Part shown: positions 1 to 8,404 of the stretch, in pieces
How positions within the stretch are numbered: position 1 is the stretch's first letter
Layout of the letters: each line of letters begins with the position of its first letter
NCBI GenBank assembly: GCA_003833135.1
Contig: QZLH01000932.1
Coordinates: 35,517 to 51,723, forward strand
DNA length: 16,207 nucleotides
Direction: 5' to 3'
Source of the DNA: Oehlia diaphana
Taxonomy: Eukaryota; Glomeromycota; Glomeromycetes; Glomerales; Glomeraceae
Made by a program: the position numbers and the translations under genes
The notes under the pieces: generated by a model
The model's input: the letters and a program-made list of their open reading frames with translations, nothing else
Databases searched by the model: none
Told to the model about the DNA's origin: nothing

Positions 1-140
1 CCAATGGTAGTAAAATCGTATTTTTAGGATTAATACTTGATGAGATATTAAATAAAATATAAATAGTATTTTTTATTTTTACATTTTATTTAATATCTCA
101 TCAATTATTAATCCTAGAAATACGATTTTGCTACCATTGG
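1..140. mobile_element. 140-bp hairpin MITE with 58-bp inverted arms
   Basis: Bases 1-58 and 83-140 are inverted copies of each other with 3 mismatches, leaving a loop of about 24 AT-rich bases. The ends read CCAATGGTAG and CTACCATTGG. It has no coding capacity and the shape of a non-autonomous DNA element. The left flank is outside the window, so a target duplication cannot be checked. The right end overlaps a second hairpin (135-148 with 154-167) that belongs to the neighbouring dispersed repeat, so the element boundary is uncertain. Confidence 0.75.
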
Positions 141-346
141 ATTCGTCTTGTTGAGACGATTCCAATGAACTATATTTCATCTTTTTCTGATCACTGGATT
201 AAAAGTTAGCAAACTGCCTGATTGGTGATAGTATTTGATGAAAATGCCAATTAGTCACCAATCGGTTACCAATCAGTCACCAATCAGCTATCTGATTGGT
301 ACCCGATTGGTGACTGATTGATGCCTGATTTTTCACATTTCGACCT
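135..346. repeat. Dispersed repeat, copy A (diverged)
   Basis: This stretch shares GAGACGATTCCAATGA, a CATCTTT-type box, GATCA-TGGAT and a final GATTTTT-ACATTTCG block with copies at 7149-7316 and 9300-9487, in the same order. It starts with a hairpin (135-148 against 154-167, 14-nt arms with one mismatch, 5-nt loop). Unlike the other copies it contains an extra palindromic GATTGGT-rich insert at about 219-328. The family cannot be named from the sequence; it behaves like a short mobile or terminal repeat. Confidence 0.6.
249..319. repeat. GATTGGT/ACCAATC inverted repeat inside copy A
   Basis: Bases 249-276 pair with 292-319 (28-nt arms, two mismatches) around a 15-base loop. The arms are made of repeated TCACCAATC / GATTGGTGA words, and further GATTGGT words lie at about 219-228. 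It could be a small foldback insertion into the dispersed repeat; the copies at 7149 and 9300 lack it. Confidence 0.65.
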
Positions 347-707
347 GTGTAAGACAACAATTAACAGACATAAATAGTTGATAAGGTATTGGATTTATGC
401 AGTTTTTGTTAAATTTGCATGGTTTCCACCAATTTCGTGCATATATTCCATAATGCAAGTCTTCTGAAATAATTCCTTTGGTTAAAAGAGTTACTATATA
501 CTGTTTTTTTTGCTCATTATAAAAGTTTTTATAACAAAGAAACTGAAATTCCAAAAAAATTTTTTTTATTAATAACAAAACCCGTAAAATTAATTATAGA
601 TTGTTGATCATTTTATCCTATCGAGTTCCGATCTGTCACTTAATAATAAATAAAAATATGTTTTTTTTAGTAGTAATTATATTTTATTAAAAAAAAAATA
701 GTTTTTT
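347..707. other. AT-rich spacer, no gene seen
   Basis: The stretch is AT-rich with long A and T runs. A minus-strand open frame at 333-578 has low-complexity, family-free content and is not credible as a gene. No RNA gene or clear repeat was recognised. Confidence 0.5.
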
Positions 708-945
708 TTGCAGACATTCTGCAAATCCGCAAATATTCTACAAATCCGCAAATATCGCAAGTACCGCAATTCAATTGCAGAATATTTGCGGTACTTTGCA
801 ATATTTGCAGATTTGCAGAATATTTGCGGAATTGCGAATAATTGTGGATTTGCAATTTGCAGATTTTTAGATTTAAAAATCCGCAATGTTCTGCAATATT
901 GTAAATCACAATTATTTCGCAATTACATATTTGCAGCACCATTCT
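708..945. repeat. Foldback made of iterated GCAAATATT-type words
   Basis: The words CCGCAAATATTCT and CTGCAAATAT are iterated in the left half, and their complements AGAATATTTGCGG and ATATTTGCAG in the right half. The segment at about 720-770 is a near match to the reverse complement of about 782-835. A looser continuation runs to about 945. Open frames on both strands here (about 677-942 minus, 708-1001 plus) are by-products of the repeat, rich in Cys, Asn, Ile and Lys. It is probably a palindromic MITE that grew by internal duplication. Confidence 0.65.
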
Positions 946-1869
946 TATCTGAAAATAATCTGTTGAAAAAAAAAATTATTGGCAGGCTGATTTTTTTATG
1001 AAATTGGCAAATTCAACAATTTGCAACATACAGATTAAAAAGTGTTTTTTGTAAGATGCCGGATACCATCTATTTATTATTTCTATTTATTTTGGAGGTA
1101 ATCTTCAAAAAATTTTATTTAAGTCCAAAACGCCAAAAGTACGAGTTCTAGACTCCATTTCAAAAAAAAAATTATTTTTTTTAATGAACATGAGCTAACG
1201 TTCATTTTATTTATTTATTTATTTTTTATTTTGCAAATTCAGAACACCAAAGATATGAGTTCAAGAACTCCATTTTAAAAAAAAAAATTTTTTTTTACAA
1301 GTTCATGAGTTCTGCTGGATCAGAACTCCGTCTATTTTTCATTTTGAAAAAAAAAATTCTTAGTAAACATTAGCTAATGTTCATTTTATCTTTTGCAAGT
1401 TCAGAACACTAAAGTACAAGTCTGGATTCACATTTTGAAGGTAAAACTAGTATTTTTATTTATTTTAATTTTTATTAATTTTATTTAACGAACATTAAAA
1501 TTAACGTTCGTAAGTAAAAAAGGCAACCGGATTCCAGTCTTCGAATTCAAGAAGATGAAAGTTTTAGACTCAATTTCAAAAGTAAACTGACCTTCAAAAA
1601 AATATATATTTTTAATGAACGTTAATATTAACATTCATTTATATATTTATAAGTCCAAAACGCCAAAATACAGCTCTGAACTTCCTTTTGAAGGTAAAAC
1701 CAAAATATTATTTTTTTATTTTATGTAACGAAACATTAACATTTTATTTCTTTTTTTGTAGATCCAAGACATCGCTAGATTCAATTTCGAAGATAAAACC
1801 TTTAAAAAATTGTTTTTTAATTAATTTATTGATGAATATTAATTAACGTTCGTATTTCTTTTTTTTTAG

Positions 1870-1911
1870 GTAAAGAAAGCTAAAAATGAGTTCTGGACTC
1901 CCATATTAAAG
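1870..1911 (+). other. Clearest exon-like segment of the array (42 nt)
   Basis: The segment is preceded by a seven-T run and AG, and followed directly by GTAAAACC. At 42 nt it is a multiple of three and is open in the frame starting at its first base. Its relatives at about 1123, 1653 and 2154 are 41-43 nt long, which suggests an ancestral unit near 42 nt. This is inference: other units have shortened to about 30 nt or lengthened to about 52 nt. Confidence 0.35.
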
Positions 1912-1983
1912 GTAAAACCTTCAAAAATTTTTTCTTTAATTTTTTAATGAACGTTGACTAATGTTTGTATCTCTTTTTTTTAG
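1912..1983 (+). other. Intron-like segment (72 nt) with GT, branch-like GACTAAT and TAG
   Basis: It starts GTAAAACC and carries the palindrome AACGTTGACTAATGTT, whose GACTAAT (1956-1962) fits a branch point. After a T-rich tract it ends in TAG. The size is normal for a fungal intron. It is shown as the best example of a layout repeated throughout 1020-3980; splicing is not demonstrated. Confidence 0.35.
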
Positions 1984-2086
1984 GACCTGTAAAAAAGAGT
2001 TGATCTGTTGTAAAAGGCATATATTTCTAAATTAATAATCTTATATCGTAAAATTTATCAAATTATTTACATTTTTTATGAATAAA

Positions 2087-2111
2087 TCTGTGAAAGGCTT
2101 ATTTTCACAGA
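2087..2111. repeat. Perfect 9-bp hairpin interrupting the array
   Basis: TCTGTGAAA (2087-2095) and TTTCACAGA (2103-2111) are exact complements around a 7-base loop. The hairpin lies in a stretch (about 2000-2150) that breaks the regular spacing of the array, so it may mark a small insertion. Similar CACAGA words occur at 4230-4360. Confidence 0.45.
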
Positions 2112-3980
2112 GTTTTTACAGAAATAACGGATAAAATTTTTTATAGAAAGGTAAAGAAAGTCAAAAAATAAGTTTCAGACTTCTATATCGAAGGTAAAAT
2201 CTTTGAATTTTTTTTTTGGGTACTAAGAGGGTAAATTTTATAATGAATTTTCATTACAAAACTTTTATTTTTATTTTTATTTTATAAAAGAATATTTCTA
2301 ACGTTCTTTATTCTTTTTATAGGATGTCGGACTTTTTTGGATGAATTGAACTTGGAAATATAAGGAATAGAGAAATATCTTTTAATATTAAAGAAACATA
2401 CTAACATTTCTTTCTTTATTTTTTATAAGTTACTAGATGAACCGAATTTGAAAGAAAGGGGATTTTTTTGGGATTTGAAGGTATTTACCTTTGAAATTAT
2501 ATTATATTATATTTTTTTTTGTTTAATGAAACATTAGTAAATGTTTCATTTGTCTTTTTTTTTTGTAGGTCTGTGGATTTCTAAACAGAATTTCGAAGGT
2601 AAAGCTTCAAAATTTTCATTTGCTTTTTTTTTCTTTTATTTTAGCAAAATGTTTACTAATGTTTTAACTTTCTCTTTTGTAAATTTATAACTTTCTGGAC
2701 GCTTCATGAGCTCTATTTTGAAGGTATATTTTTATTCTTTAAAAGTATTATTTTTTTATTAGTTTTTTTATGAATGTTAACTAATGTTCATTTTCATTTT
2801 TGTAGGTCCAAGATGCTGAAGGTATTAAAGGTACATGTCTCAGACTCAATTTCGAAGGTAAATAACTTCAAAAAAAAGGAGTCTTTTTTTTTAACAAACA
2901 TTCATTAACATTCGTTTTCTCTTTCTTTGTAAGTTTAGGATGCCAAAGGACTTTAATTAATTTCAAAAGTAAACTTCAATTTTATTTTTAGTTTTTATTT
3001 TTTTTTTGTTTATTTTAACAAAGCGTTATTAACATTTTGATTTTTTTTAAATTTTCGACTCTCCTGGACAGAATTTTAAAGGTATTTCATTAAAAATCTT
3101 ATTTTTTTTGTTTTATTTTTATTTGAATGAAACATTGACTAACATTTTAGTTTTTCTTTTGTAGGTTTCCAGCTTTCTGGTTTTCATCTGTACAAAATTT
3201 TCATTATGGTAAGTTTTGTAACAAATTTTTTGTTACAAAATTTATATTTTTTTTAATTTTATTTAATCAAAACATTACTAACATTTCATTTTTCTTTTTT
3301 TTTGTAGATTGACAGCTTCTGACTCTGGACAGAATTTTAAAGGTAAAATTCCTTCAAAATTTTTTCTTTTATGTTTTTTTATTTAACGAAATATTTTCTA
3401 GCGTTTCTTTTTTTTTTGTAAGTCTTCGTCATTCTGAATACCCCTCTGGAAAGAATTTTGAAGTTAAAACTTCAAAATTCTATTTTTTTTGTTACTTTTA
3501 TTAATTTACAAAATATTTACTAACGCTTCAGTTATTTTTTTGTAGGGTTTTGGTTCTTCAGCTTCTGAACAAAAGAATTTGAAGGTTCATATTTTTTTTT
3601 GTATTTTTTTCTTTAACGAATATTTTATTAGCATTTGCTATTCTTTTATTTTTAGATTCTGGCTCTTATTTAATAGAACTTTAAAGGTAGTAATACTAAC
3701 GTTTAGCTTTAACTTCGAAGGTAATAACACTTTGAAGTTCTTTATTTTTTACTTTTTATAACAGATATTTCACTAATATTTTATTTTTTAGGTCCCAAGT
3801 TCCCGTTTGGCACATTTTAAAGGTATAACTTTTGATGAATTTTTTGTTTTATTTTAACGAACATTTCACTAATATTAATTCATTTTTCTTTATTTTATAG
3901 ATCCTGGGATTTTATGTCAAACATTTCAAAAGTAATAACTTCAAAATGTTTTTCTTATTTTTAACGTTTATTGTTTGTTT

Positions 3981-4513
3981 GAATCGAACCAACTGGAACA
4001 ATGTTCTAAACCATTAACAACATGTAAATTACAGTAGAAATTTAGCTATTAGTGTATTAATAAAATAGTGTAGTAAAGTAATAATTTTGTAATGCGTTTA
4101 ATTAATAAATTGATTTTAGATAATACTGAAATAATAATTGAAATCTGTATAGTAATTTATTATTATTCTTATGAATTTCGCAGATTTTTATTTTGTAAAA
4201 TATGTACAGAATTTAATAACAAAAATCTTCACAGAATTTTGTCCTTGAAATTCTTCACAGGTTCATTTTATAAAAATCTTCACAGAAATTTGTTTTCTTG
4301 AAGTTTTACGCAGAAATCATCCTTTGAATTTTTTCGGCGAGGTCACAGATCTGTGCAGAAATGGTGGCAAATATCACCTGCAGATCTGCATCTCAAAAAA
4401 TTCCCTGATGAGAGATATATAATACATATATATAACATAAATAACATTTATCTAACTTTATATAACATATATAACATTTAATATGAAATTCATTAAATTT
4501 TTTTATTTGTACA
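3981..4513. other. AT-rich region with CTTCACAGA repeats and AGATCT palindromes, no gene
   Basis: An AAAATCTTCACAGAA word occurs at about 4221 and again at about 4273, giving a direct repeat with a 52-bp step; further CACAG and GCAGAAAT words follow. Two perfect 12-bp palindromes centred on AGATCT lie at 4344-4355 and 4379-4390. The small open frame at 4092-4301 runs through these repeats and has no recognisable domain, so no gene is called. Confidence 0.5.
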
Positions 4514-4682
4514 TAAAACTAAGGGCATTACTAAATCTCACTGCATGTGATTTTTACCACACCAGCATTAGCAAATATTAATGGACAGAGTTTTATGACA
4601 TTTTTAATTCTGCCTGAAGTTCTACCTAATTCTGGTAAGGTAACAATCACCAGCGGTGGTATTTAGCAATACTCTAAAACTA
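4514..4682. mobile_element. hAT-like MITE with perfect 8-bp target duplication
   Basis: TAAAACTA occurs at 4514-4521 and again at 4675-4682. Between them lies a 153-bp element (4522-4674). Its left end AGGGCATTACTAAAT is an imperfect inverted match to the right end, ATTTAGCAATACTC. The similarity of the ends extends over about 40 nt with roughly 70% identity. An 8-bp duplication with short imperfect inverted repeats fits the hAT superfamily. The element is non-coding. Confidence 0.65.
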
Positions 4683-4980
4683 AATCAAAAAATTAAAAAG
4701 CTATACTTAAAACTAATACTATGAGTAAAATAATTGGTAAATTATTCAATAATATTCATAGTAAAAATTGATCAAAATTATGGAATGAAAAATTGAAAAA
4801 ATGGTTAAAATTTCAATTTCAAATAAATTTTTATTTAAGATAATTATGACAAAATAAATATTAATTCTTTATTAATCTAATTAAAAGGAATAAAACAAAT
4901 CAAATTTTGTAAAAATTTGATTAGTAGTTAAGAAGAAATTTATTGTTAAATTAGTTAATATTTTATATATAAAAGATAAA
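4683..4980. other. AT-rich spacer, no gene seen
   Basis: Simple AT-rich sequence. No open frame, RNA gene or repeat of note was recognised before the LINE junction. Confidence 0.5.
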
Positions 4981-5372
4981 GACTGTTGCTAGTTTCTGTT
5001 CTTTCTTTAGATACTAATACTCCTGATGGTCATTTACATCCACAATGGGCTATTTCTATTGATTCATCTACCCGATCTATAACTGTTGGCCGTGTGTATA
5101 TCACTTATTTGAAAAAAGGCTTTGCTGTTATGTCCCACTGGCTTTCACTTTCTGACTCTCCATCTGAAACTCGTGTCAACCCTTATTCCGGTTGTTCTCA
5201 TAATAATCCTAAATATTCCTCCCATTTGGCTATCTGACGCTGTTGTACTGTTGAACGGTGTTTTTTTCCAGTTACTTTGTCCTCAGTTTTTTGATATCCG
5301 TCGAAAAATGAGAAAGTCTTTGCTTCTCGGCTGCCTATTAAGCTCTCCACTTCATTAACATATGCTGCCTCT

Positions 5373-6131
5373 TTGATCACCTCGCATATGTCTGATGTTC
5401 TTATGAACAACCCTGCTCCACTTTTGGATTCAGATTTATTGGCGTCTTTGCCTCCTTTCACCAGTATCATTTATACAGATGGCTCTTTCTTAAATGGACG
5501 AACTAATCCTTCACCTTCTATTGCTTGTGCTTGGATCGCCCTTGACGAGGATAACTTTATTTTAGAATCCTCATCTTTTTGCCCTCCTACTACCTTTCCT
5601 TCAGCGTTGCGCTCTGAAACTCTTGCACTATTAGATGGCCTTCGTTCTCTTTCTCATAATTCATCAGTTACTGTTTGTACTGATTGTGAACAACTTATTT
5701 TTTTATGGCGATCATTTGTTAATGCGCCATTTTCCCCAAAAATTTTGAAACTTATAGGTCAGCCATTTTCCCCAAAAATTTTGAAACTTATAGGTCATCT
5801 TTTATGGATTTCAATACGCTGTCTGATACTCGATAAGAATTTATCTGTTTCTTTTGACAAAGTTCCTGCCCACCACACAAATTTGCTCAATAATCAAACC
5901 GATGCTTTGGCTAAAGCTGCTCACTTATCTCCTCAGCCATCATATACTCCTTTATCTGGCCTTTTAGCTCCTTGTATTTTATCATTTAATCACTTACCGG
6001 TGGATATGAATATTCGACACTTCTTTAAAATTGTCTACGAAGCAAAGAATTTATTATCCTTCAGTTTGCTTCACCGTTTTTCCTCTCTTGGTTCTCCAGA
6101 TTTATTTGATTGTGCCTTTATTTATCATTGA
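5373..6131 (+). pseudogene. LINE RNase H domain (part of ORF2 remnant)
   Basis: Counting from 5373, the RNase H signature residues are Asp36 (in YTDGS), Glu82 (SETLALLDGL), Asp104 (CTDCEQL) and Asp177 (in NNQTDALAK), preceded by an AHH motif near residues 166-168. This gives the D-E-D-D set of type I RNase H in the expected order. The domain degrades the RNA strand of RNA-DNA hybrids in the retrotransposition complex. The frame is open for about 250 codons, but a 36-bp in-frame duplication lies between the third and fourth catalytic positions, and the frame ends at a stop that interrupts the longer ORF. Confidence 0.8.
5726..5797 (+). repeat. Perfect 36-bp in-frame tandem duplication
   Basis: Bases 5726-5761 are repeated exactly at 5762-5797, adding 12 residues to the RNase H domain. 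The two copies are identical while the rest of the LINE is decayed, so the duplication is probably recent. Confidence 0.95.
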
Positions 6132-6275
6132 CTTTCAGAGATGAAGGCTTTTTCTTCTCACAAAAATGGCAATTCTGAATTTTGGGCTTTTCGTCTCAAG
6201 TTTGTTTTGGATATATTACCGACTCTGACCACTCTCCAGCAGCGCAAACCTTATCTTTATTCGCTGGAATGGCTA

Positions 6276-6326
6276 TGTCCTCAATGCAATACAGCTCCTG
6301 AAGATTTAAATCATCTTTGGACTTGT
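6276..6326 (+). other. CCHC zinc-knuckle motif of LINE C-terminus
   Basis: The frame beginning at 6141 encodes C-x2-C-x8-H-x3-C, with Cys46, Cys49, His58 and Cys62, inside CPQCNTAPEDLNHLWTCP. This is the position and shape of the C-terminal zinc-binding motif found after RNase H in many LINEs. It supports the ORF2 assignment even though a stop separates it from the RNase H part. Confidence 0.7.
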
Positions 6327-6887
6327 CCGTATTTCCTTCCGGAATACAACCCGAAGCTTACTTTTCAGCTTCTTATGAACACGTTTCGTGATTCTTGTCT
6401 TGAAAAATTCTACTCGCGAACTCTACTTCTCCACTACCAGCTTCCTTTGGACTTGAATTCCTCTCCTTAGATTGTTGGAATACAGTTATTCCTTCTCAGT
6501 CTTGTCTCTGGCTCACTCGTGGTCTTATCTCCGCTTCTTTGACAGGCTTTCTACGAAAGTTCAATCCTGAATACTTTGACTCCACTATTCTGTGAATTCC
6601 ACTATAACCTTTATGTCGAAATATGGATGTGTCATAATATTTTATTTCACCATTGGGAAGTTGCCCAAGGTATTTCTGCTGCCTCTAAATCCTCTTCCCG
6701 TTCAATCTCCTCCTCTCCTTCGGTCTCCTCTAGTACTTCTTCTTCCTCTATGGCGTTGGTCTCTCTTGATTCCTGGGTTAACTGGGTTTCTTCTTTTATA
6801 ATTCGAGGTGGATCTTGGATTTCGCACCTGGATTTTCTGCGCCGCTTAACAGTTCAGCCTCTTCGTCTTAGGATTTCTTTTTGGTAA

Positions 6888-7128
6888 CGGGTGGATCTTG
6901 GGATATGCTGGATAGTTGACTCACACGGGCCTTCGAGTAAAGTTGGAGTATGTGACTCTGTAATAGTATAGTCTTTTTTCTTTAACTTAGTTTTAGTTTA
7001 GATTTCTTTATTTGTATGAGTCATGAAGCTACTCTTTTTATTTTTTATTTTATTTTATATTTCCTTTTTGTTATATTGTTTACTTTATATAAATTGTTAT
7101 AAAAATTTAATAAAAGATAAAGTCGTAA
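6888..7128 (+). other. LINE 3' untranslated tail
   Basis: Non-coding sequence follows the last ORF2-like frame. It includes a moderately GC-rich portion (about 6888-6960), then T-rich sequence, and ends in TTTAATAAAAGATAAAG-type A-rich sequence. AATAAA-like words near the end may serve polyadenylation of the element RNA. Confidence 0.55.
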
Positions 7129-7148
7129 GACTGTTTGCACAATAAAAA

Positions 7149-7316
7149 GATGATTTAACCACCACATTGTTATGAGACGATTCCAACGAGCTATGGTGCA
7201 TCATTTTACGATCATTGGATGCCAAGTTATTAAGTGAAACGTCAAACGGCACAATATCACAAAATGTAAAATGCCGATTTTTGACATTTCGCTCAATATC
7301 TCGACATTCAGTAATC
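7149..7316. repeat. Dispersed repeat, copy B
   Basis: It begins GATGATTTAACCACCA and contains GAGACGATTCCAACGAGC, a CATCATTTTACGATC box and ATTGGATGCCAAGTTATTA. The tail is TTTTTGACATTTCG. Copy C at 9300-9487 matches it closely up to GTTATTA (about 7233) and loosely beyond. Copies B and C lie in the same orientation on either side of the 988-bp tandem units. Confidence 0.75.
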
Positions 7317-7333
7317 GTAGAAAGATGATCTAG

Positions 7334-7420
7334 GGTTGGTCACCCTATCTCAGTGGTTAGTCACTAGGACTTTCATTAAGCCTGAGTATGGTGAGGTCGC
7401 AGGTTCAATTCCCATAACCA
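7334..7420 (+). other. tRNA-like module 1 (unit 1), RNA polymerase III box pair
   Basis: TATCTCAGTGG at 7346-7356 resembles a tRNA A box and GGTTCAATTCC at 7402-7412 fits a B box, 45 bases apart. The module opens with GGTTGGT and ends CCCATAACCA. I could not fit a standard anticodon arm, so it is a tRNA-derived or mimicking sequence rather than a tRNA gene. Confidence 0.5.
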
Positions 7421-7702
7421 AAGAATTTTACTGCGAACGCTACAACCAATAGTGTGAAGGTACAGGGATTAGCGTAGTTGGACTGCATCATGGTGAATTA
7501 GTGTGTACGGGTAGGCCGCACATTTCAACAAAGGGTCATAGTGTCCTTCTAACGTTTCCTATGAGGCCATTGGCATGTGCACAGTCCTGTCCTTGAGGTC
7601 ACTACTATATCTTGGGGGGGACTTCCTGTCCAGTGGTCACTCTACGATACCGCTTAGGGTCAGTAATGGCTAGATGGTCATTCTAGATAGTAAAGCTGAG
7701 GG

Positions 7703-7806
7703 TGCAATGTCTTAGTGGTAGTTTGACCTTCTGTTAGGTCTTAGGCCAACCAAGGTGTTCGTGCACAGAACAGGTAGCATGGTTATGGGGTTCGATTCCC
7801 CACTTT
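7703..7806 (+). other. tRNA-like module 2 (unit 1), perfect B box
   Basis: TGTCTTAGTGG (7708-7718) resembles an A box and GGTTCGATTCC (7789-7799) is an exact B-box consensus. The 70-base spacing is longer than in a plain tRNA, as in a tRNA with an intron or a SINE head. No clean cloverleaf was found by eye. Confidence 0.5.
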
Positions 7807-8320
7807 TTGGGTCTTGGTTGGTGATCCCTGGTGATTGATACTCACCATAAGGGGTGATCCTGGACAGATGCCTGCTACTTCCTGTCTGAGTGGTCACTAC
7901 AAAGTATACCACTTGGGGTAAACAACTGTACTATCAGTACTAGATAATCGCAGGCTGTAGTGGCCTTTGAGTGAGACTTAGTACCTAAAATGGTGGTATG
8001 GAAGGGTACTAGATGGTTGATGTTACCTGTCAAAAGCCCTCTATGAAAGTAGATGCTCTCTAAAGGTCGTAAAATAAATTGAGTACCAGTATCATGCAAT
8101 GGATACAGGATGAGTAGGCGGCGTGTACTTAGCTTCAGATCAGCCTTAAAAGTGGCCCGATGGGGGATGTCTTCTAAAAGTGGTGCTGTTACCTGAGGAA
8201 TTAAATACTCGGTTAAAATAGTTGCCCATGAAAGATGATAGGACACAGACCCGAGGATGCCTCATAAGAGGTAAAGGGAGGCTTGGCCGTAAAACAATAG
8301 CAAAGTAGAAAGACGATTTG

Positions 8321-8404
8321 GGTTGATCACCCTATCTCAGTGGTTAGTCACTGAGACCCTCATTAAGCCTGAGTATGGTGAGGTCGCAGGTTCGATTTCC
8401 ATGA
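8321..8404 (+). other. tRNA-like module 1 (unit 2)
   Basis: A-box-like TATCTCAGTGG at 8333-8343 and B-box-like GGTTCGATTTC at 8389-8399, in the same arrangement as unit 1. The B box is closer to the GGTTCGA consensus than in unit 1, although one T is gained downstream. Confidence 0.5.

Larger units (their letters stand above)
1020..3980 (+). repeat. 3-kb degenerate tandem array of micro-exon/mini-intron-like units
   Basis: About 23 diverged units follow each other at roughly 110-140-bp steps. Each has a 30-50-nt segment of mixed composition, often ending in TTTCGAAG or TTTTAAAG, followed by GGTAAAAC. Then comes an A/T tract, an imperfect palindrome near GAACATTRACTAACGTTC, a run of T, and TTTTGTAG or TTTTTAG. 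Short segments begin near 1121, 1236, 1395, 1651, 1762, 1870, 1984, 2154, 2323, 2428, 2569, 2806, 3046, 3166, 3308, 3422, 3546, 3655, 3793 and 3901, among others. The plus-strand order of GTAAAA, CTAAC and T-run-AG is that of a 5' splice site, branch point and 3' splice site. The short segments do not keep a common length or frame, so present coding is doubtful. Whether these are real introns, introner-like copies or a satellite is not decided by sequence alone. Confidence 0.8.
4986..6887 (+). pseudogene. LINE ORF2 C-terminal part: RNase H and C-terminal CCHC knuckle, decayed
   Basis: One reading frame holds most of this remnant. The first part (4986-5237) resembles the linker between reverse transcriptase and RNase H in fungal LINEs. 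It is interrupted by TGA at 5235-5237 and 5292-5294. The RNase H domain follows, then TGA at 6129-6131, then a C-terminal part with a Cys-Cys-His-Cys knuckle. Near 6450 the coding sense moves to another frame and returns near 6590, running to 6887. The protein would have processed LINE RNA during insertion. There is no start codon because the 5' part is missing. The Ser-rich stretch near 6690-6740 is probably low-complexity drift. Confidence 0.8.
4981..7138 (+). mobile_element. 5'-truncated LINE (non-LTR retrotransposon) insertion
   Basis: The insertion carries only the 3' part of a LINE second open reading frame plus its 3' tail; no reverse transcriptase domain is present in the window. GACTGTTGC at 4981-4989 is matched by GACTGTTTGC at 7129-7138, which fits a target-site duplication with one base gained or lost, placing the element at about 4990-7128. 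The 3' end is A-rich (about 7108-7128). Truncation at the 5' end is normal for target-primed reverse transcription. The stops and frameshifts show an old, inactive copy. Confidence 0.7.
7317..8304 (+). repeat. 988-bp tandem unit 1 with tRNA-like modules
   Basis: The unit starts GTAGAAAGATGAT and is followed by a second copy of equal length at 8305. The two align along their whole length with scattered substitutions and small gaps. It is GC-richer than its surroundings. Inside are two A-box/B-box pairs and several GTCACTAC...CTTGGGG sub-repeats (about 7596, 7636 and 7893). Open frames on the minus strand (for example 7875-8246) match no family and are not conserved as frames in unit 2. A tRNA-derived SINE or satellite is the best reading; the family is unknown to me. 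Confidence 0.75.

Noticed and set aside
333..578. Minus-strand open frame of 81 codons
   Set aside because: AT-rich, with no recognisable domain and no gene-like context; expected by chance in this composition.
667..1001. Overlapping open frames on both strands
   Set aside because: They follow from the iterated GCAAATATT words of the foldback; both strands are open for the same reason and the predicted peptides are repetitive.
3579..3761. 60-codon open frame in the array
   Set aside because: It crosses several exon-like and intron-like segments and is dominated by Phe and Ile from T runs.
1020..3980. CRISPR array
   Set aside because: The recurring parts are diverged, the unit spacing varies by tens of bases, and the setting is a eukaryotic genome. 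Splice-like words, not identical direct repeats, are what recur.
4092..4301. 69-codon open frame
   Set aside because: It runs through CTTCACAGA repeats and has no family resemblance.
5122..5470. Alternative plus and minus open frames at the start of the LINE
   Set aside because: They are other-frame readings of the ORF2 remnant; the retained frame carries the LINE-like linker and continues into RNase H.
6592..6801. Ser/Leu-rich open frame overlapping the LINE C-terminus
   Set aside because: Out-of-frame reading of the same CT-rich stretch; no independent support.
7334..7420. Functional tRNA gene
   Set aside because: A and B boxes are present, but no proper anticodon arm or matching acceptor stem could be drawn by eye; called tRNA-like only.
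7712..8246. Minus-strand open frames of 66 and 123 codons in the 988-bp unit
   Set aside because: The sequence matches no family and the same frame is not kept in the second unit, as expected for non-coding repeat DNA.
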